Notes under the pieces: generated by a model | What the model saw: only the letters and a program-made list of their open reading frames with translations | Told to the model about the DNA's origin: nothing | The model's database searches: none | Translations under genes and position numbers: made by a program | NCBI RefSeq assembly: GCF_026168105.1 | Contig: NZ_LBMW01000027.1 | Coordinates: 49,858-113,857, forward strand | Direction of reading: 5' to 3' | DNA length: 64,000 nt | Source: Streptomyces hygroscopicus | Lineage (GTDB): Bacteria; Actinomycetota; Actinomycetes; Streptomycetales; Streptomycetaceae | Part shown: positions 16,453 through 24,310 of the stretch, piece by piece | How positions within the stretch are numbered: position 1 is the stretch's first letter | Layout: each line of letters begins with the position of its first letter

Positions 16453-16800
16453 TCAGCGGTGGCCCAGTACGTTGACCACCCGGCCGGCCGGGTCGCGCAC
16501 GAAGAACCGGCGCACCCCCCACTCCTCGTCCCGCAAGGGGTACACGATCTCCGCCCCGCTCTCCCGCAGCACGGCGTAGGCCGCGTCCACGTCCTCCACC
16601 TCGATGCTCAGGTCGGGTGCGACCGGCGCGGTCCTGTCGTCGGTCATGAGGCTGATCTGGGCCGCCGGGCTGGAGGGTGAGGCGAGCGTCATGATCCAGC
16701 CGTGGTTCATGACCTCCTCGAAACCCAGCAGGCCGTAGAACTCCCGGCTCCCGTGCACGTCCTCGGACTGGATGTTGGGCACGACCCGGCGAACGGCCAT
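16453..16800 (-). CDS. VOC (glyoxalase-fold) family protein
   Basis: A 115-residue single-domain vicinal oxygen chelate protein. VVPNIQSEDVHGSREFYGLLGFEEV is the usual first beta-alpha-beta unit (written here only as a motif), and FFVRDPAGRVVNVLGH is the last strand pair. It has few of the metal ligands of true glyoxalase I and may be a binding protein or a dioxygenase-fold resistance protein. GGAGT lies eight bases before the ATG. It is divergent from the YCII-sigma pair, and genes for VOC and YCII proteins often neighbour ECF41/42-type sigma factors. Confidence 0.85.
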   Translation of the reverse strand: MAVRRVVPNIQSEDVHGSREFYGLLGFEEVMNHGWIMTLASPSSPAAQISLMTDDRTAPVAPDLSIEVEDVDAAYAVLRESGAEIVYPLRDEEWGVRRFFVRDPAGRVVNVLGHR

Positions 16801-16916
16801 GGGTGACTCCGCAATTCTTCGAGGAAATCCGGCGAGTGTGTCGATCCGGGTGTCTCCCGTTCGACGCACGGGTGAAAGGCCGGGAAGCGCCCGGCCCACG
16901 CACCCGAGGAGTCAGC

Positions 16917-17273
16917 ATGCCGCGTTTCCTGTCGATCGTTCGCGTCGATGAGACAACCGCTCCGCCGGAGGGCCCTAGCCCCGAGCTGATGGAGCGGATG
17001 GGAGAGCTGATCGAGGAGATCACCAAGGCGGGGGTGATGCTCGACACCGCCGGGCTGCTGCCATCCGCGCAGGGCAAGCAGGTCCGTTGGGAGGCCGGGA
17101 AGGTCACCGTCACCGACGGGCCGTTCACCGAGTCCAAGGAGGTCGTCGGCGGCTACGCCATCACACAGTGCAAGGACTTGGACGAGGCCGTGGAGTGGAC
17201 CAAGCGGTTCGTGAAGGTGCACGAGGAGTACTGGACGATCACCTGTGAAGTGCGGGAGATCGCCGAGGCGTGA
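16917..17273 (+). CDS. YCII (DGPF) domain protein
   Basis: A 118-residue YCII-related protein with the family signature TVTDGPFTESKEVVGGYAI at about residues 61-79. The DGPF/ExKE pattern is the hallmark of the proteins that accompany ECF42 sigma factors. The ATG is preceded by GAGGAGT. The stop is 44 bases before the GTG of the sigma gene, so the two are an operon. Biochemical activity of this family is unknown; a role as the signal-sensing partner or the main target of the sigma factor has been proposed. Confidence 0.9.
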   Translation: MPRFLSIVRVDETTAPPEGPSPELMERMGELIEEITKAGVMLDTAGLLPSAQGKQVRWEAGKVTVTDGPFTESKEVVGGYAITQCKDLDEAVEWTKRFVKVHEEYWTITCEVREIAEA

Positions 17274-17317
17274 GAGCTCCTTGGCGCTCGTCCGCCGGGG
17301 GTGTTGCATGGTGGGTT

Positions 17318-18652
17318 GTGGAAGAGCAGCCCACCACCTCCCCGGCCCCCGAGGACCCAGCCGGTGCCATCGAGACCGTCTTCCGGATCGAGGCGCCCCG
17401 GGTCATCGCCGCTGTCGCGCGGATCGTCCGGGATGTCGGTATCGCCGAGGAGCTGGCGCAGGACGCCCTGGTCGCCGCGCTGGAGCAGTGGCCCGGGGAC
17501 GGTGTGCCCGACAACCCCGGCGCCTGGCTGACGGCGACCGCCAAGCACCGCGCGATCGACCTCGTACGCCGCCGGGAGCGGTACGCGCGCAAGCTGGCGG
17601 AGGTGGGGCGGGATCTGGAGGCGGCGCACTGCCACGTCGACGCGCCGGCCGACCCCGACGACATCGACGACGACCTGCTGCGGCTGGTCTTCACCGCCTG
17701 CCACCCCGTTCTGTCCGCCCAGTCCCGTATCGCGCTCACCCTGCGGCTGCTCGGCGGGCTGACCACGGCAGAGATCGCCCGCGCGTTCCTCGTGCCGGAG
17801 GCCACCGTCGCCCAGCGCATCGTGCGGGCGAAACGGACGCTGGCGGCGAAGGGCGTCGCCTTCGAGGTGCCGTACGGACCCGAGCGCGAGGCGCGGCTCG
17901 GATCCGTCCTCGAGGTCATCTATCTGATCTTCAACGAGGGGTACGCGGCCACCGCCGGCGACGATCTGCTGCGTCCCGTGCTGTGCGAGGACGCGCTCCG
18001 GCTGGCCCGGGTGCTGGCCGAGCTGATGCCCAAGGAGCCCGAAGTGCACGCGCTGGCTGCGTTGCTGGAGTTCCAGGCCTCGCGCATGGCCGCCCGCATC
18101 GGCCCCAAGGGCGAGCCCGTCCTGCTCCGGGACCAGAACCGGGCCCGCTGGAACCGTATGCTCATCGCCCGCGGTGTCGCCGCCCTCGGCCGCGCCGACG
18201 CCGTCTCCCCCAGGCTCCCGGCTTCGCCAGGGCAGGGGGGACCCCCATCCGGAGCCCCGGGTCCGTACGCCCTCCAGGCCGCGATCGCCGCCTGCCACGC
18301 GTACGCGTACACCTACGAGGAAACGGACTGGGCGCGTATCGCCACCCTGTACGGCCTGCTGGCCGCGCGGTCGCCGTCGCCCGTCGTCGAGCTGAACCGT
18401 GCGGTCGCCGTCTCGATGGCCGAGGGCCCCGGACCGGCCCTGGAGCTCGTCGACCGCCTCGCCGCAGAACCGACCCTGTCCGGCTACCACTTGCTGCCCA
18501 GCGTCCGCGGCGACCTGCTGGTGCGCCTGGGGCGTCGCGCCGAGGCACGCGCCGAGTTCGTACGGGCCGCCTCCCTCGCCCGTAACGAACGCGAGCGGCA
18601 GATGCTGGCGGCCCGCGCGGAGGAATGCGGCCAGGCGGGGGCCGTTGGTTAG
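17318..18652 (+). CDS. ECF42-type RNA polymerase sigma factor
   Basis: A 444-residue sigma factor, much longer than ordinary ECF sigmas. Region 2 (about residues 15-90) includes the ELAQDALVAALEQW and DLVRRR segments. Region 4 (about 125-180) includes LTTAEIARAFLVPEATVAQRIVRAK. The remaining C-terminal 260 residues contain LIFNEGYAA, LLEFQASR and helical repeats, the TPR-like extension that defines ECF42 proteins paired with a YCII gene. No anti-sigma gene is nearby. A 45-base mobile-repeat-like insertion lies in frame at 18205-18249. The GTG start is the best-placed candidate; its last four bases overlap the convergent methyltransferase gene. Confidence 0.9.
   Translation: MEEQPTTSPAPEDPAGAIETVFRIEAPRVIAAVARIVRDVGIAEELAQDALVAALEQWPGDGVPDNPGAWLTATAKHRAIDLVRRRERYARKLAEVGRDLEAAHCHVDAPADPDDIDDDLLRLVFTACHPVLSAQSRIALTLRLLGGLTTAEIARAFLVPEATVAQRIVRAKRTLAAKGVAFEVPYGPEREARLGSVLEVIYLIFNEGYAATAGDDLLRPVLCEDALRLARVLAELMPKEPEVHALAALLEFQASRMAARIGPKGEPVLLRDQNRARWNRMLIARGVAALGRADAVSPRLPASPGQGGPPSGAPGPYALQAAIAACHAYAYTYEETDWARIATLYGLLAARSPSPVVELNRAVAVSMAEGPGPALELVDRLAAEPTLSGYHLLPSVRGDLLVRLGRRAEARAEFVRAASLARNERERQMLAARAEECGQAGAVG
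18205..18249 (+). repeat. small palindromic repeat inside the sigma gene
   Basis: The stretch begins CTCCCCCAGGCTCCCGG and ends GGGGGGACCCCCATC, with an internal imperfect hairpin around GGCTTCGCC. It resembles a small dispersed Streptomyces repeat of about 45 bases that I recall from many intergenic regions (CTCCCCCA...GGGGGGACCCCCATC). Here it adds 15 codons (about PRLPASPGQGGPPSG) in frame between two helices of the C-terminal extension. Confidence 0.6.
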
Positions 18653-19848
18653 AGGCGCTCCGACTGGAGGGGTCCCGTCCGGACGGGGTGCCCGAGCAGC
18701 ATCGTCGGCGCGCCCGCCACGCGCGTCAGGAATACGGTCACCGCCCTCGTCCCGTGCGGCTTTGGCAGGACCTTGCGCCGCAGCTCCTCCGGCTCGACGG
18801 CCGAGCCGCGCTTCTTCACGGTCAGGATCCCGACCTCCCGCTCCCGCAGCAGCGCCTTCAGCTTCTTCACGTTGAAGGGGAGCCGGTCGGTGATCTCGTA
18901 CGCGGTGGCGTACGGACAGTCGTGGCGCCCGTCCGCCGTCACATATGCGATCGTCTCGTCGATCAGTCCGCCGTCCAGCTCGTCGGCGACCTCCGCCACC
19001 AGGTGCGCTCGGATCACGGCGCCGTCGGGTTCGTAGAGGTAACGGCCGAGCGGCCGCACCGGTGGGTCGGGCAGCCCGCGGCCGCGCAGCACCCGGGGTC
19101 CGGGCAGCAGCGTGGCCCGTACGAGCCCCGGCTGCGTGCCGAACCACAGCACCGCCTCCTTCACGTCCCCACCGTCCGAGACCCACTCGGCCTCCGCCCC
19201 GGCGGGAACCGCTTCGTGCGGAATGCCCGGCGCGACCTTCAGGGCGGCGTGCGGGGCCTTCAGGGCCGTGGCCACGGCCCAGGACAGCGGGGGCGTGTAC
19301 GCCTCCGGGTCGAATACCCGGCCCCGGCCGCCCCGGCGTGCCGGATCGACGAAGACGGCGTCGTACGAGGACACGTCCACGTCCATGACGTCCGCCTCGC
19401 GCACCTCGATCAGCGCCGACAGGCTCAGCGCGTCGGCGTTCGCCTGCGCCACCGCTGCCGTCAACGGGTCGCGGTCCACGGCCAGGACCCGGATGCCCGC
19501 CCGGGCGAGCGCGATCGCGTCGCCTCCGACGCCGCAGCACAGGTCGGCGACCGAGGTCACGCCCAGTGCCCGCAGCCGCTCGGCGCGGTGGGCCGCGACC
19601 GTGGCCCTGGTCGACTGCTCGACGCCGTTCGGCGTGAAGAACATCCGCTCCGCGTCCGCGCCGAACTTCGCCGCCGCCCGTTCGCGCAGCCGCGCCTGTG
19701 CGAGGGCCGCCGAGACCAGCTCGGCGGGGTGTGCGCGGCGCAGCCGGGTCGCGACGGCCAGCTCCTGCGCCGGAGCGGTGCCGCGTACCTCGTCGAGGAG
19801 GGCAAGGCCCTCGGGGGTGAGCAGGGAGGCGAAGGCGAGGTCGTTCAC
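18649..19848 (-). CDS. class I SAM methyltransferase with THUMP-like domain
   Basis: A 399-residue protein. The N-terminal helical part is followed by a Rossmann methyltransferase core with VADLCCGVGGDAIALA (SAM-binding loop), LAVDRDP and the catalytic-strand motif FVDPARRGG in place of NPPY. The C-terminal part, from about residue 300, carries the basic KKRG...VLPKPHGTRAVTVFLTR block of THUMP-like domains, which suggests an RNA substrate. The GTG start is the last possible one before the divergent deacetylase gene; no strong ribosome binding site precedes it. It is convergent with the sigma gene, with a four-base overlap. Confidence 0.85.
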   Translation of the reverse strand: MNDLAFASLLTPEGLALLDEVRGTAPAQELAVATRLRRAHPAELVSAALAQARLRERAAAKFGADAERMFFTPNGVEQSTRATVAAHRAERLRALGVTSVADLCCGVGGDAIALARAGIRVLAVDRDPLTAAVAQANADALSLSALIEVREADVMDVDVSSYDAVFVDPARRGGRGRVFDPEAYTPPLSWAVATALKAPHAALKVAPGIPHEAVPAGAEAEWVSDGGDVKEAVLWFGTQPGLVRATLLPGPRVLRGRGLPDPPVRPLGRYLYEPDGAVIRAHLVAEVADELDGGLIDETIAYVTADGRHDCPYATAYEITDRLPFNVKKLKALLREREVGILTVKKRGSAVEPEELRRKVLPKPHGTRAVTVFLTRVAGAPTMLLGHPVRTGPLQSERL

Positions 19849-19938
19849 CCGGTCATTGTCGGCCAGTCGGTGGATGAGATGCGTCCGGTCGAGGTGTCGG
19901 ACGGCCGTGGCCGTCCACGGCTGGAAGGATCCGGCGCC

Positions 19939-20928
19939 ATGCGATTGGTGCGACAAAATGATGAGAAGCATCCGAAGAGCCCCAAAGGGCGCGGGATGCG
20001 TTCGTGTGTGCCGCGTCCTCGGTGTCCTTGGCGTTCCCAGGGTGCCGGGGCGACGTCCGTGCTGCGTGGCGCCCTCGCCGTCCTGGCCGTCACCGCCCTC
20101 GCATCCGGTTGCACCGGCTCCGCGGGGGTGCACGGCGCGCACGGCCAGCAGCCCCCGAAGGCGCCGCCGGCGCGCGCCCTCGAGGACTACGCCGCCAGGT
20201 TGCGCGCCTCCTACGCCCAGCGTGAGGAGGCCGCCAGGCGCTGGGGGCTCGCCAAGGTGCCGCTGACCGCGCCCCCGCCCCCGGCGGAGAAGCCGTTGAT
20301 CACCTTCCGCAAGGGCTTCGAGATCACGGACGGCGACGACCTGCCCCCGATCTTCACGACCATCCCCACCAGGAACAGGGTCGTCTTCCTGACAATCGAC
20401 GACGGCGCCGAGAAGGATCCCGCGTTCCTGCGGATGATGAGCGACCTGAAGATCCCTTACACCGCGTTCCTCAGCAACTACCTGGTCGAGGACGACTACG
20501 GGTACTTCCGGAAGATGCGCGACCTCGGGGTCACGCTCAACAACCACACCCTGCACCATCCCTACCTGCCCGGACTGTCGTACGAGGAGCAGCGGCAGGA
20601 GATCTGCGGCATGCAGGACGTGATGGAGAGGGAGTTCGGCAGGCGCCCGACGGTCTTCCGGCCGCCGTACGGCAACTACGACGGGGACACCCTGCGCGCC
20701 GCGAAGTCCTGCGGCATCAAGTACGCGCCTATCTGGGACGAGGAGGTGTACGTCGACCACTGGGAGTACCGCGAGTGGGACCGCAGCCTGCACCCCGGGG
20801 ACATCGTCCTGACCCACTTCCGCGGCCGGGCGGACTGGAACGGCACGATGCCCGACCTGGTCCGCAGGTTCCTGAAGAAGGTGACGGACGAGGGGTATGC
20901 GGTGGCGCGACTCGAGGACTACCTGTGA
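19939..20928 (+). CDS. polysaccharide deacetylase lipoprotein
   Basis: A 329-residue exported NodB-fold deacetylase. A basic N-terminus and hydrophobic stretch end in the lipobox LASGC (cysteine near residue 57), so it is anchored to the outer face of the membrane. The catalytic motifs are intact: TIDDG with aspartates 154 and 155, the zinc-binding HTLHH with histidines 203 and 207, RPPYGNYD, and DIVLTHF. It probably removes acetyl groups from peptidoglycan or another wall glycan. GGAAGGA lies nine bases before the ATG. Its last four bases overlap the start of a paralogue, so the two are translated together. Confidence 0.88.
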   Translation: MRLVRQNDEKHPKSPKGRGMRSCVPRPRCPWRSQGAGATSVLRGALAVLAVTALASGCTGSAGVHGAHGQQPPKAPPARALEDYAARLRASYAQREEAARRWGLAKVPLTAPPPPAEKPLITFRKGFEITDGDDLPPIFTTIPTRNRVVFLTIDDGAEKDPAFLRMMSDLKIPYTAFLSNYLVEDDYGYFRKMRDLGVTLNNHTLHHPYLPGLSYEEQRQEICGMQDVMEREFGRRPTVFRPPYGNYDGDTLRAAKSCGIKYAPIWDEEVYVDHWEYREWDRSLHPGDIVLTHFRGRADWNGTMPDLVRRFLKKVTDEGYAVARLEDYL

Positions 20929-21782
20929 CGGCACGGCCGCGGCTGCGGGCGCTGCTCGTCGGGGCGCTCGTCGTCGCCCTCCTGTCCGGCTGTGCCCAGT
21001 CCGTCGATCCGATCGAACGGCTGGGCAGGAAGGCGGCGCAGGAGGTTCACAGGGTGCAGGAGCCGCGCGACCGTTCGTACCGCCGCTGGGGGCTCGCCGC
21101 CCCGCTCGCGCCCGCACCCAAGCCGGCCTCACTCCTGTCCCGCGACGCGGACCGGGCCGAAGCGGGTCTGCCGGAGGTCCTCGACCGTGTCCCCACCCGC
21201 GACAAGGTCGTCTTCCTCACGTACGACGAGGGCGCCGAGAAGGACCCCCGGTTCGTCGAGATGGTGCGTGAACTGCGGCTGCCCGTCAGCGTCTTCCTCA
21301 CGGAGAGTGCCGTCGTGCCGGGGTACGCGCCGGTGGCACGGCTGCGGGAGGCCGGTGCGGTCATCCAGAACCACACCCTGGACCGCGCCGCGCTGCGCGG
21401 CCGTCCCTACGAGGAGCAGCGCGCCGAGATCTGCGGCCAGCAGGACCGGCTGAGCGCCCGTCTGGGCCTGCGTCCCCGGCTGCTGCGCCCGCCGTACGGC
21501 AGGTACGACCGTACGACGCTCCGGGCGGCGGCGGACTGCGGCGTCGCGGCCCTGATCCTGTGGCGCGCGTGCCCGGGCATGGAGCCCGGCCTCTACGGAC
21601 GGAGTGCGTCCCTGCGCCCGGGCGACATCGTCATGCCCCACGAACCGGGCCGCCCCCTCACCTCTCTGGCCGCGGAGACGACCCGCTTCCTGCGCCGTAT
21701 CCAGGCGCGGGGGTTCACGGTGGGGCGCCTGGAGGACTACCTGTACGCCGGGCCCGGGCGCCGCTCGAGTGCGGCCCGGTGA
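20925..21782 (+). CDS. degenerate polysaccharide deacetylase-like lipoprotein
   Basis: A 285-residue paralogue of the preceding protein, with signal peptide and lipobox LLSGC near residue 20. The fold is conserved (RRWGLA, EEQRAEICG, RPPYGRYD), but the active site is altered. TIDDG has become TYDEG (D101-E102), the HTLHH zinc motif has become HTLDR (H150, R154), and LTHF has become MPHE. One of the two zinc histidines and the metal-binding aspartate are therefore changed, which suggests loss of deacetylase activity or altered chemistry. The GTG start overlaps the upstream stop in GTGA. Confidence 0.85.
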   Translation: MTARPRLRALLVGALVVALLSGCAQSVDPIERLGRKAAQEVHRVQEPRDRSYRRWGLAAPLAPAPKPASLLSRDADRAEAGLPEVLDRVPTRDKVVFLTYDEGAEKDPRFVEMVRELRLPVSVFLTESAVVPGYAPVARLREAGAVIQNHTLDRAALRGRPYEEQRAEICGQQDRLSARLGLRPRLLRPPYGRYDRTTLRAAADCGVAALILWRACPGMEPGLYGRSASLRPGDIVMPHEPGRPLTSLAAETTRFLRRIQARGFTVGRLEDYLYAGPGRRSSAAR

Positions 21783-21940
21783 GGCTCCTGCCGCGGCTGG
21801 GCCCGTCCGGCAGCCGGGGGCAGGGCGGTTCGGCCCGATGAAGGGGGTCCGGGGTTCGTGGCACCCTCCGCGGTGACGCCCGTCCGGGGGTGCGGAATCG
21901 ACCCCGGGCGGCCCCGCCCCTCACGCCGCGCCACAGGCAA

Positions 21941-21967
21941 CTGGCACTCCGCTTGACCGAGTGCTAA
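21941..21967 (+). promoter_or_regulatory. CIRCE operator 1 (HrcA)
   Basis: CTGGCACTC, nine bases, GAGTGCTAA matches the CIRCE consensus TTAGCACTC-N9-GAGTGCTAA in all but two bases of the left arm. It overlaps the putative groE promoter. It is the binding site for the heat-shock repressor HrcA. Confidence 0.9.
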
Positions 21968-21982
21968 TCGCGGTCATAGTCT
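21953..21982 (+). promoter_or_regulatory. groES-groEL1 promoter
   Basis: TTGACC (21953-21958) starts inside the CIRCE spacer, and TAGTCT (21977-21982) follows after 18 bases. CATAGT two bases earlier is an alternative -10. Repressor binding to CIRCE 1 would cover this promoter. Confidence 0.65.
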
Positions 21983-21987
21983 CGGCT

Positions 21988-22014
21988 CTGGCACTCGCCA
22001 CCGGAGAGTGCCAA
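21988..22014 (+). promoter_or_regulatory. CIRCE operator 2 (HrcA)
   Basis: CTGGCACTC, nine bases, GAGTGCCAA. Eight of nine arm positions pair perfectly. It lies just downstream of the predicted transcription start, so the two operators bracket the promoter. The rest of the 331-base gap before groES shows nothing further I can name. Confidence 0.88.
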
Positions 22015-22113
22015 CAAAGCGACGGGCAGGTCCGGCACCCGCGACGACGGATCCACCTGGTCGCCACCTCAGACAGTTAACCCCGTGAGATCTCCGAAGG
22101 GGGAGGTCGGATC

Positions 22114-22422
22114 GTGACGACCACCAGCTCCAAGGTTGCCATCAAGCCGCTCGAGGACCGCATCGTGGTCCAGCCGCTGGACGCCGAGCAGACCACGGCC
22201 TCTGGCCTGGTCATCCCGGACACCGCCAAGGAGAAGCCCCAGGAGGGCGTCGTCCTGGCCGTCGGCCCGGGCCGCTTCGAGAACGGCGAGCGCCTCCCGC
22301 TCGACGTCAAGACCGGCGACATCGTGCTGTACAGCAAGTACGGCGGCACCGAAGTGAAGTACAACGGCGAGGAGTACCTCGTCCTCTCGGCTCGCGACGT
22401 TCTCGCGATCATCGAGAAGTAG
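22114..22422 (+). CDS. groES: co-chaperonin GroES
   Basis: GroES caps the GroEL ring and closes the folding chamber. The 102-residue protein has IKPLEDRIVVQPLDAE, the mobile loop TASGLVIPD, QEGVVLAVGPG and the C-terminal LSARDVLAII, all standard. The GTG start is preceded by GGGGGAGG. It is the first gene of the operon under two CIRCE elements. A stem-loop at 22443-22500 separates it from groEL1. Confidence 0.97.
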   Translation: MTTTSSKVAIKPLEDRIVVQPLDAEQTTASGLVIPDTAKEKPQEGVVLAVGPGRFENGERLPLDVKTGDIVLYSKYGGTEVKYNGEEYLVLSARDVLAIIEK

Positions 22423-22442
22423 TTCACCGAAGCAGACCGCTT

Positions 22443-22500
22443 CGAACTGCGCCCCTGGCCCCGCGAGTGTTGATCAGCCGGGCGCCGGGGGCGCGGTTCG
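22443..22500 (+). terminator. intercistronic stem-loop between groES and groEL1
   Basis: CGAACTGCGCCCC pairs with GGGGCGCGGTTCG with one mismatch, around a 32-base loop, and is followed by TTCTTC. It may attenuate read-through into groEL1 or be a processing site that sets different GroES and GroEL1 levels. Confidence 0.45.
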
Positions 22501-22570
22501 TTCTTCACCGCGATGACGGCCGTTCGCGGAGGTCGGCCGGACATCGCAATCGAGAGGACTGAAACGCTCC

Positions 22571-24196
22571 ATGGCGAAGATCCTGAAGTTCGACGAGGAC
22601 GCCCGTCGCGCCCTCGAGCGCGGCGTCAACAAGCTTGCCGACACGGTCAAGGTGACGATCGGCCCCAAGGGCCGCAACGTCGTCATCGACAAGAAGTTCG
22701 GCGCCCCCACCATCACCAACGACGGTGTCACCATCGCTCGTGAGGTCGAGATCGAGGACCCGTACGAGAACCTCGGCGCCCAGCTGGTGAAGGAGGTGGC
22801 GACCAAGACCAACGACATCGCGGGTGACGGTACGACCACCGCCACCGTGCTCGCCCAGGCTCTCGTCCGCGAGGGCCTGAAGAACGTCGCCGCGGGTGCC
22901 TCCCCGGCCGGCCTGAAGAAGGGCATCGACGCCGCGGTCAAGGCCGTCTCCGACGAACTGCTCGCCTCGGCCCGCCCGATCGACGAGAAGTCCGACATCG
23001 CCGCCGTCGCCGCGCTGTCCGCCCAGGACCAGCTGGTCGGCGAGCTCATCGCCGAGGCGATGGACAAGGTCGGCAAGGACGGTGTCATCACCGTCGAGGA
23101 GTCCAACACCTTCGGTCTGGAGCTGGACTTCACCGAGGGCATGGCCTTCGACAAGGGCTACCTGTCGCCGTACTTCGTGACGGACCAGGAGCGCATGGAG
23201 GCCGTCCTCGACGACCCGTACATCCTCATCAACCAGGGCAAGATCTCCGCCATCGCGGACCTGCTGCCGCTGCTGGAGAAGATCATCCAGGCGGGCTCCT
23301 CCAAGCCGCTGCTGATCATCGCCGAGGACCTCGAGGGCGAGGCCCTGTCCACCCTCGTCGTGAACAAGATCCGCGGCACCTTCAACGCCGTCGCCGTGAA
23401 GGCCCCCGGCTTCGGCGACCGCCGCAAGGCGATGCTGCAGGACATGGCGGTCCTCACCGGCGCGACGGTCGTCTCCGAGGAGGTCGGCCTCAAGCTCGAC
23501 CAGGTCGGCCTGGACGTGCTGGGCTCCGCTCGCCGCGTCACGGTCACCAAGGACGACACGACCATCGTCGACGGCGGTGGCAGGTCCGAGGACGTCGCGG
23601 GCCGCGTCGCCCAGATCAAGGCCGAGATCGAGAACACGGACTCCGACTGGGACCGCGAGAAGCTCCAGGAGCGCCTCGCGAAGCTGGCCGGCGGCGTGTG
23701 CGTGATCAAGGTCGGCGCCGCCACCGAGGTGGAGCTGAAGGAGAAGAAGCACCGCCTGGAGGACGCCATCTCCGCGACCCGCGCCGCGGTCGAGGAGGGC
23801 ATCGTCTCCGGTGGTGGCTCCGCGCTCGTCCACGCCTCCAAGGTGCTGGCCGACGGCCTCGGCAAGCAGGGCGACGAGGCCACCGGCGTCTCCATCGTCC
23901 GCCGCGCGGTCGTCGAGCCGCTGCGCTGGATCGCCGAGAACGCGGGCCTGGAGGGCTATGTCATCGCCTCCAAGGTCGCCGAGCTGGACAAGGGCCAGGG
24001 CTACAACGCCGCCACCGGTGAGTACGGCGACCTGATCAAGGCCGGCGTCATCGACCCGGTCAAGGTCACGCGCTCGGCCCTGGAGAACGCCGCCTCCATT
24101 GCCTCCCTGCTGCTCACGACCGAGACCCTGGTCGTCGAGAAGAAGGAAGAGGAGGAGTCGGCCGCGGCCGGCCACGGCCACGGTCACGCCCACTGA
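22571..24196 (+). CDS. groEL1: chaperonin GroEL1
   Basis: A 541-residue 60-kDa chaperonin subunit. It contains DARRALERGVNKLADTVK, the ATP-binding GPKGRNVV and AGDGTTTATVLA motifs, apical-domain residues around GYLSPYF, and EEGIVSGGGSALVH. The C-terminus is EEEESAAAGHGHGHAH, a histidine-rich tail in place of the usual GGM repeats, as in the groES-linked chaperonin (Cpn60.1) of mycobacteria. GAGAGGACTGAAACG precedes the ATG. As it is paired with groES, a second unlinked groEL2 is expected elsewhere in the genome. Confidence 0.97.
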   Translation: MAKILKFDEDARRALERGVNKLADTVKVTIGPKGRNVVIDKKFGAPTITNDGVTIAREVEIEDPYENLGAQLVKEVATKTNDIAGDGTTTATVLAQALVREGLKNVAAGASPAGLKKGIDAAVKAVSDELLASARPIDEKSDIAAVAALSAQDQLVGELIAEAMDKVGKDGVITVEESNTFGLELDFTEGMAFDKGYLSPYFVTDQERMEAVLDDPYILINQGKISAIADLLPLLEKIIQAGSSKPLLIIAEDLEGEALSTLVVNKIRGTFNAVAVKAPGFGDRRKAMLQDMAVLTGATVVSEEVGLKLDQVGLDVLGSARRVTVTKDDTTIVDGGGRSEDVAGRVAQIKAEIENTDSDWDREKLQERLAKLAGGVCVIKVGAATEVELKEKKHRLEDAISATRAAVEEGIVSGGGSALVHASKVLADGLGKQGDEATGVSIVRRAVVEPLRWIAENAGLEGYVIASKVAELDKGQGYNAATGEYGDLIKAGVIDPVKVTRSALENAASIASLLLTTETLVVEKKEEEESAAAGHGHGHAH

Positions 24197-24218
24197 CGCG
24201 AGCCGGCACTCCGCACCG

Positions 24219-24251
24219 AGGCCCGGCACTCCGCTCCGGAGTGCCGGGCCT
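24219..24251 (+). terminator. terminator after groEL1
   Basis: AGGCCCGGCACTCCG pairs perfectly with CGGAGTGCCGGGCCT across a three-base loop. It lies 23 bases after the groEL1 stop and is a strong GC hairpin without a long T run, usual for Streptomyces. Confidence 0.8.
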
Positions 24252-24310
24252 TCGCCTTTCCCCTGCGCCCGTCCCCGGTCGCCTCACCCTCTTCGTCTTC
24301 TCCGGCCCGC

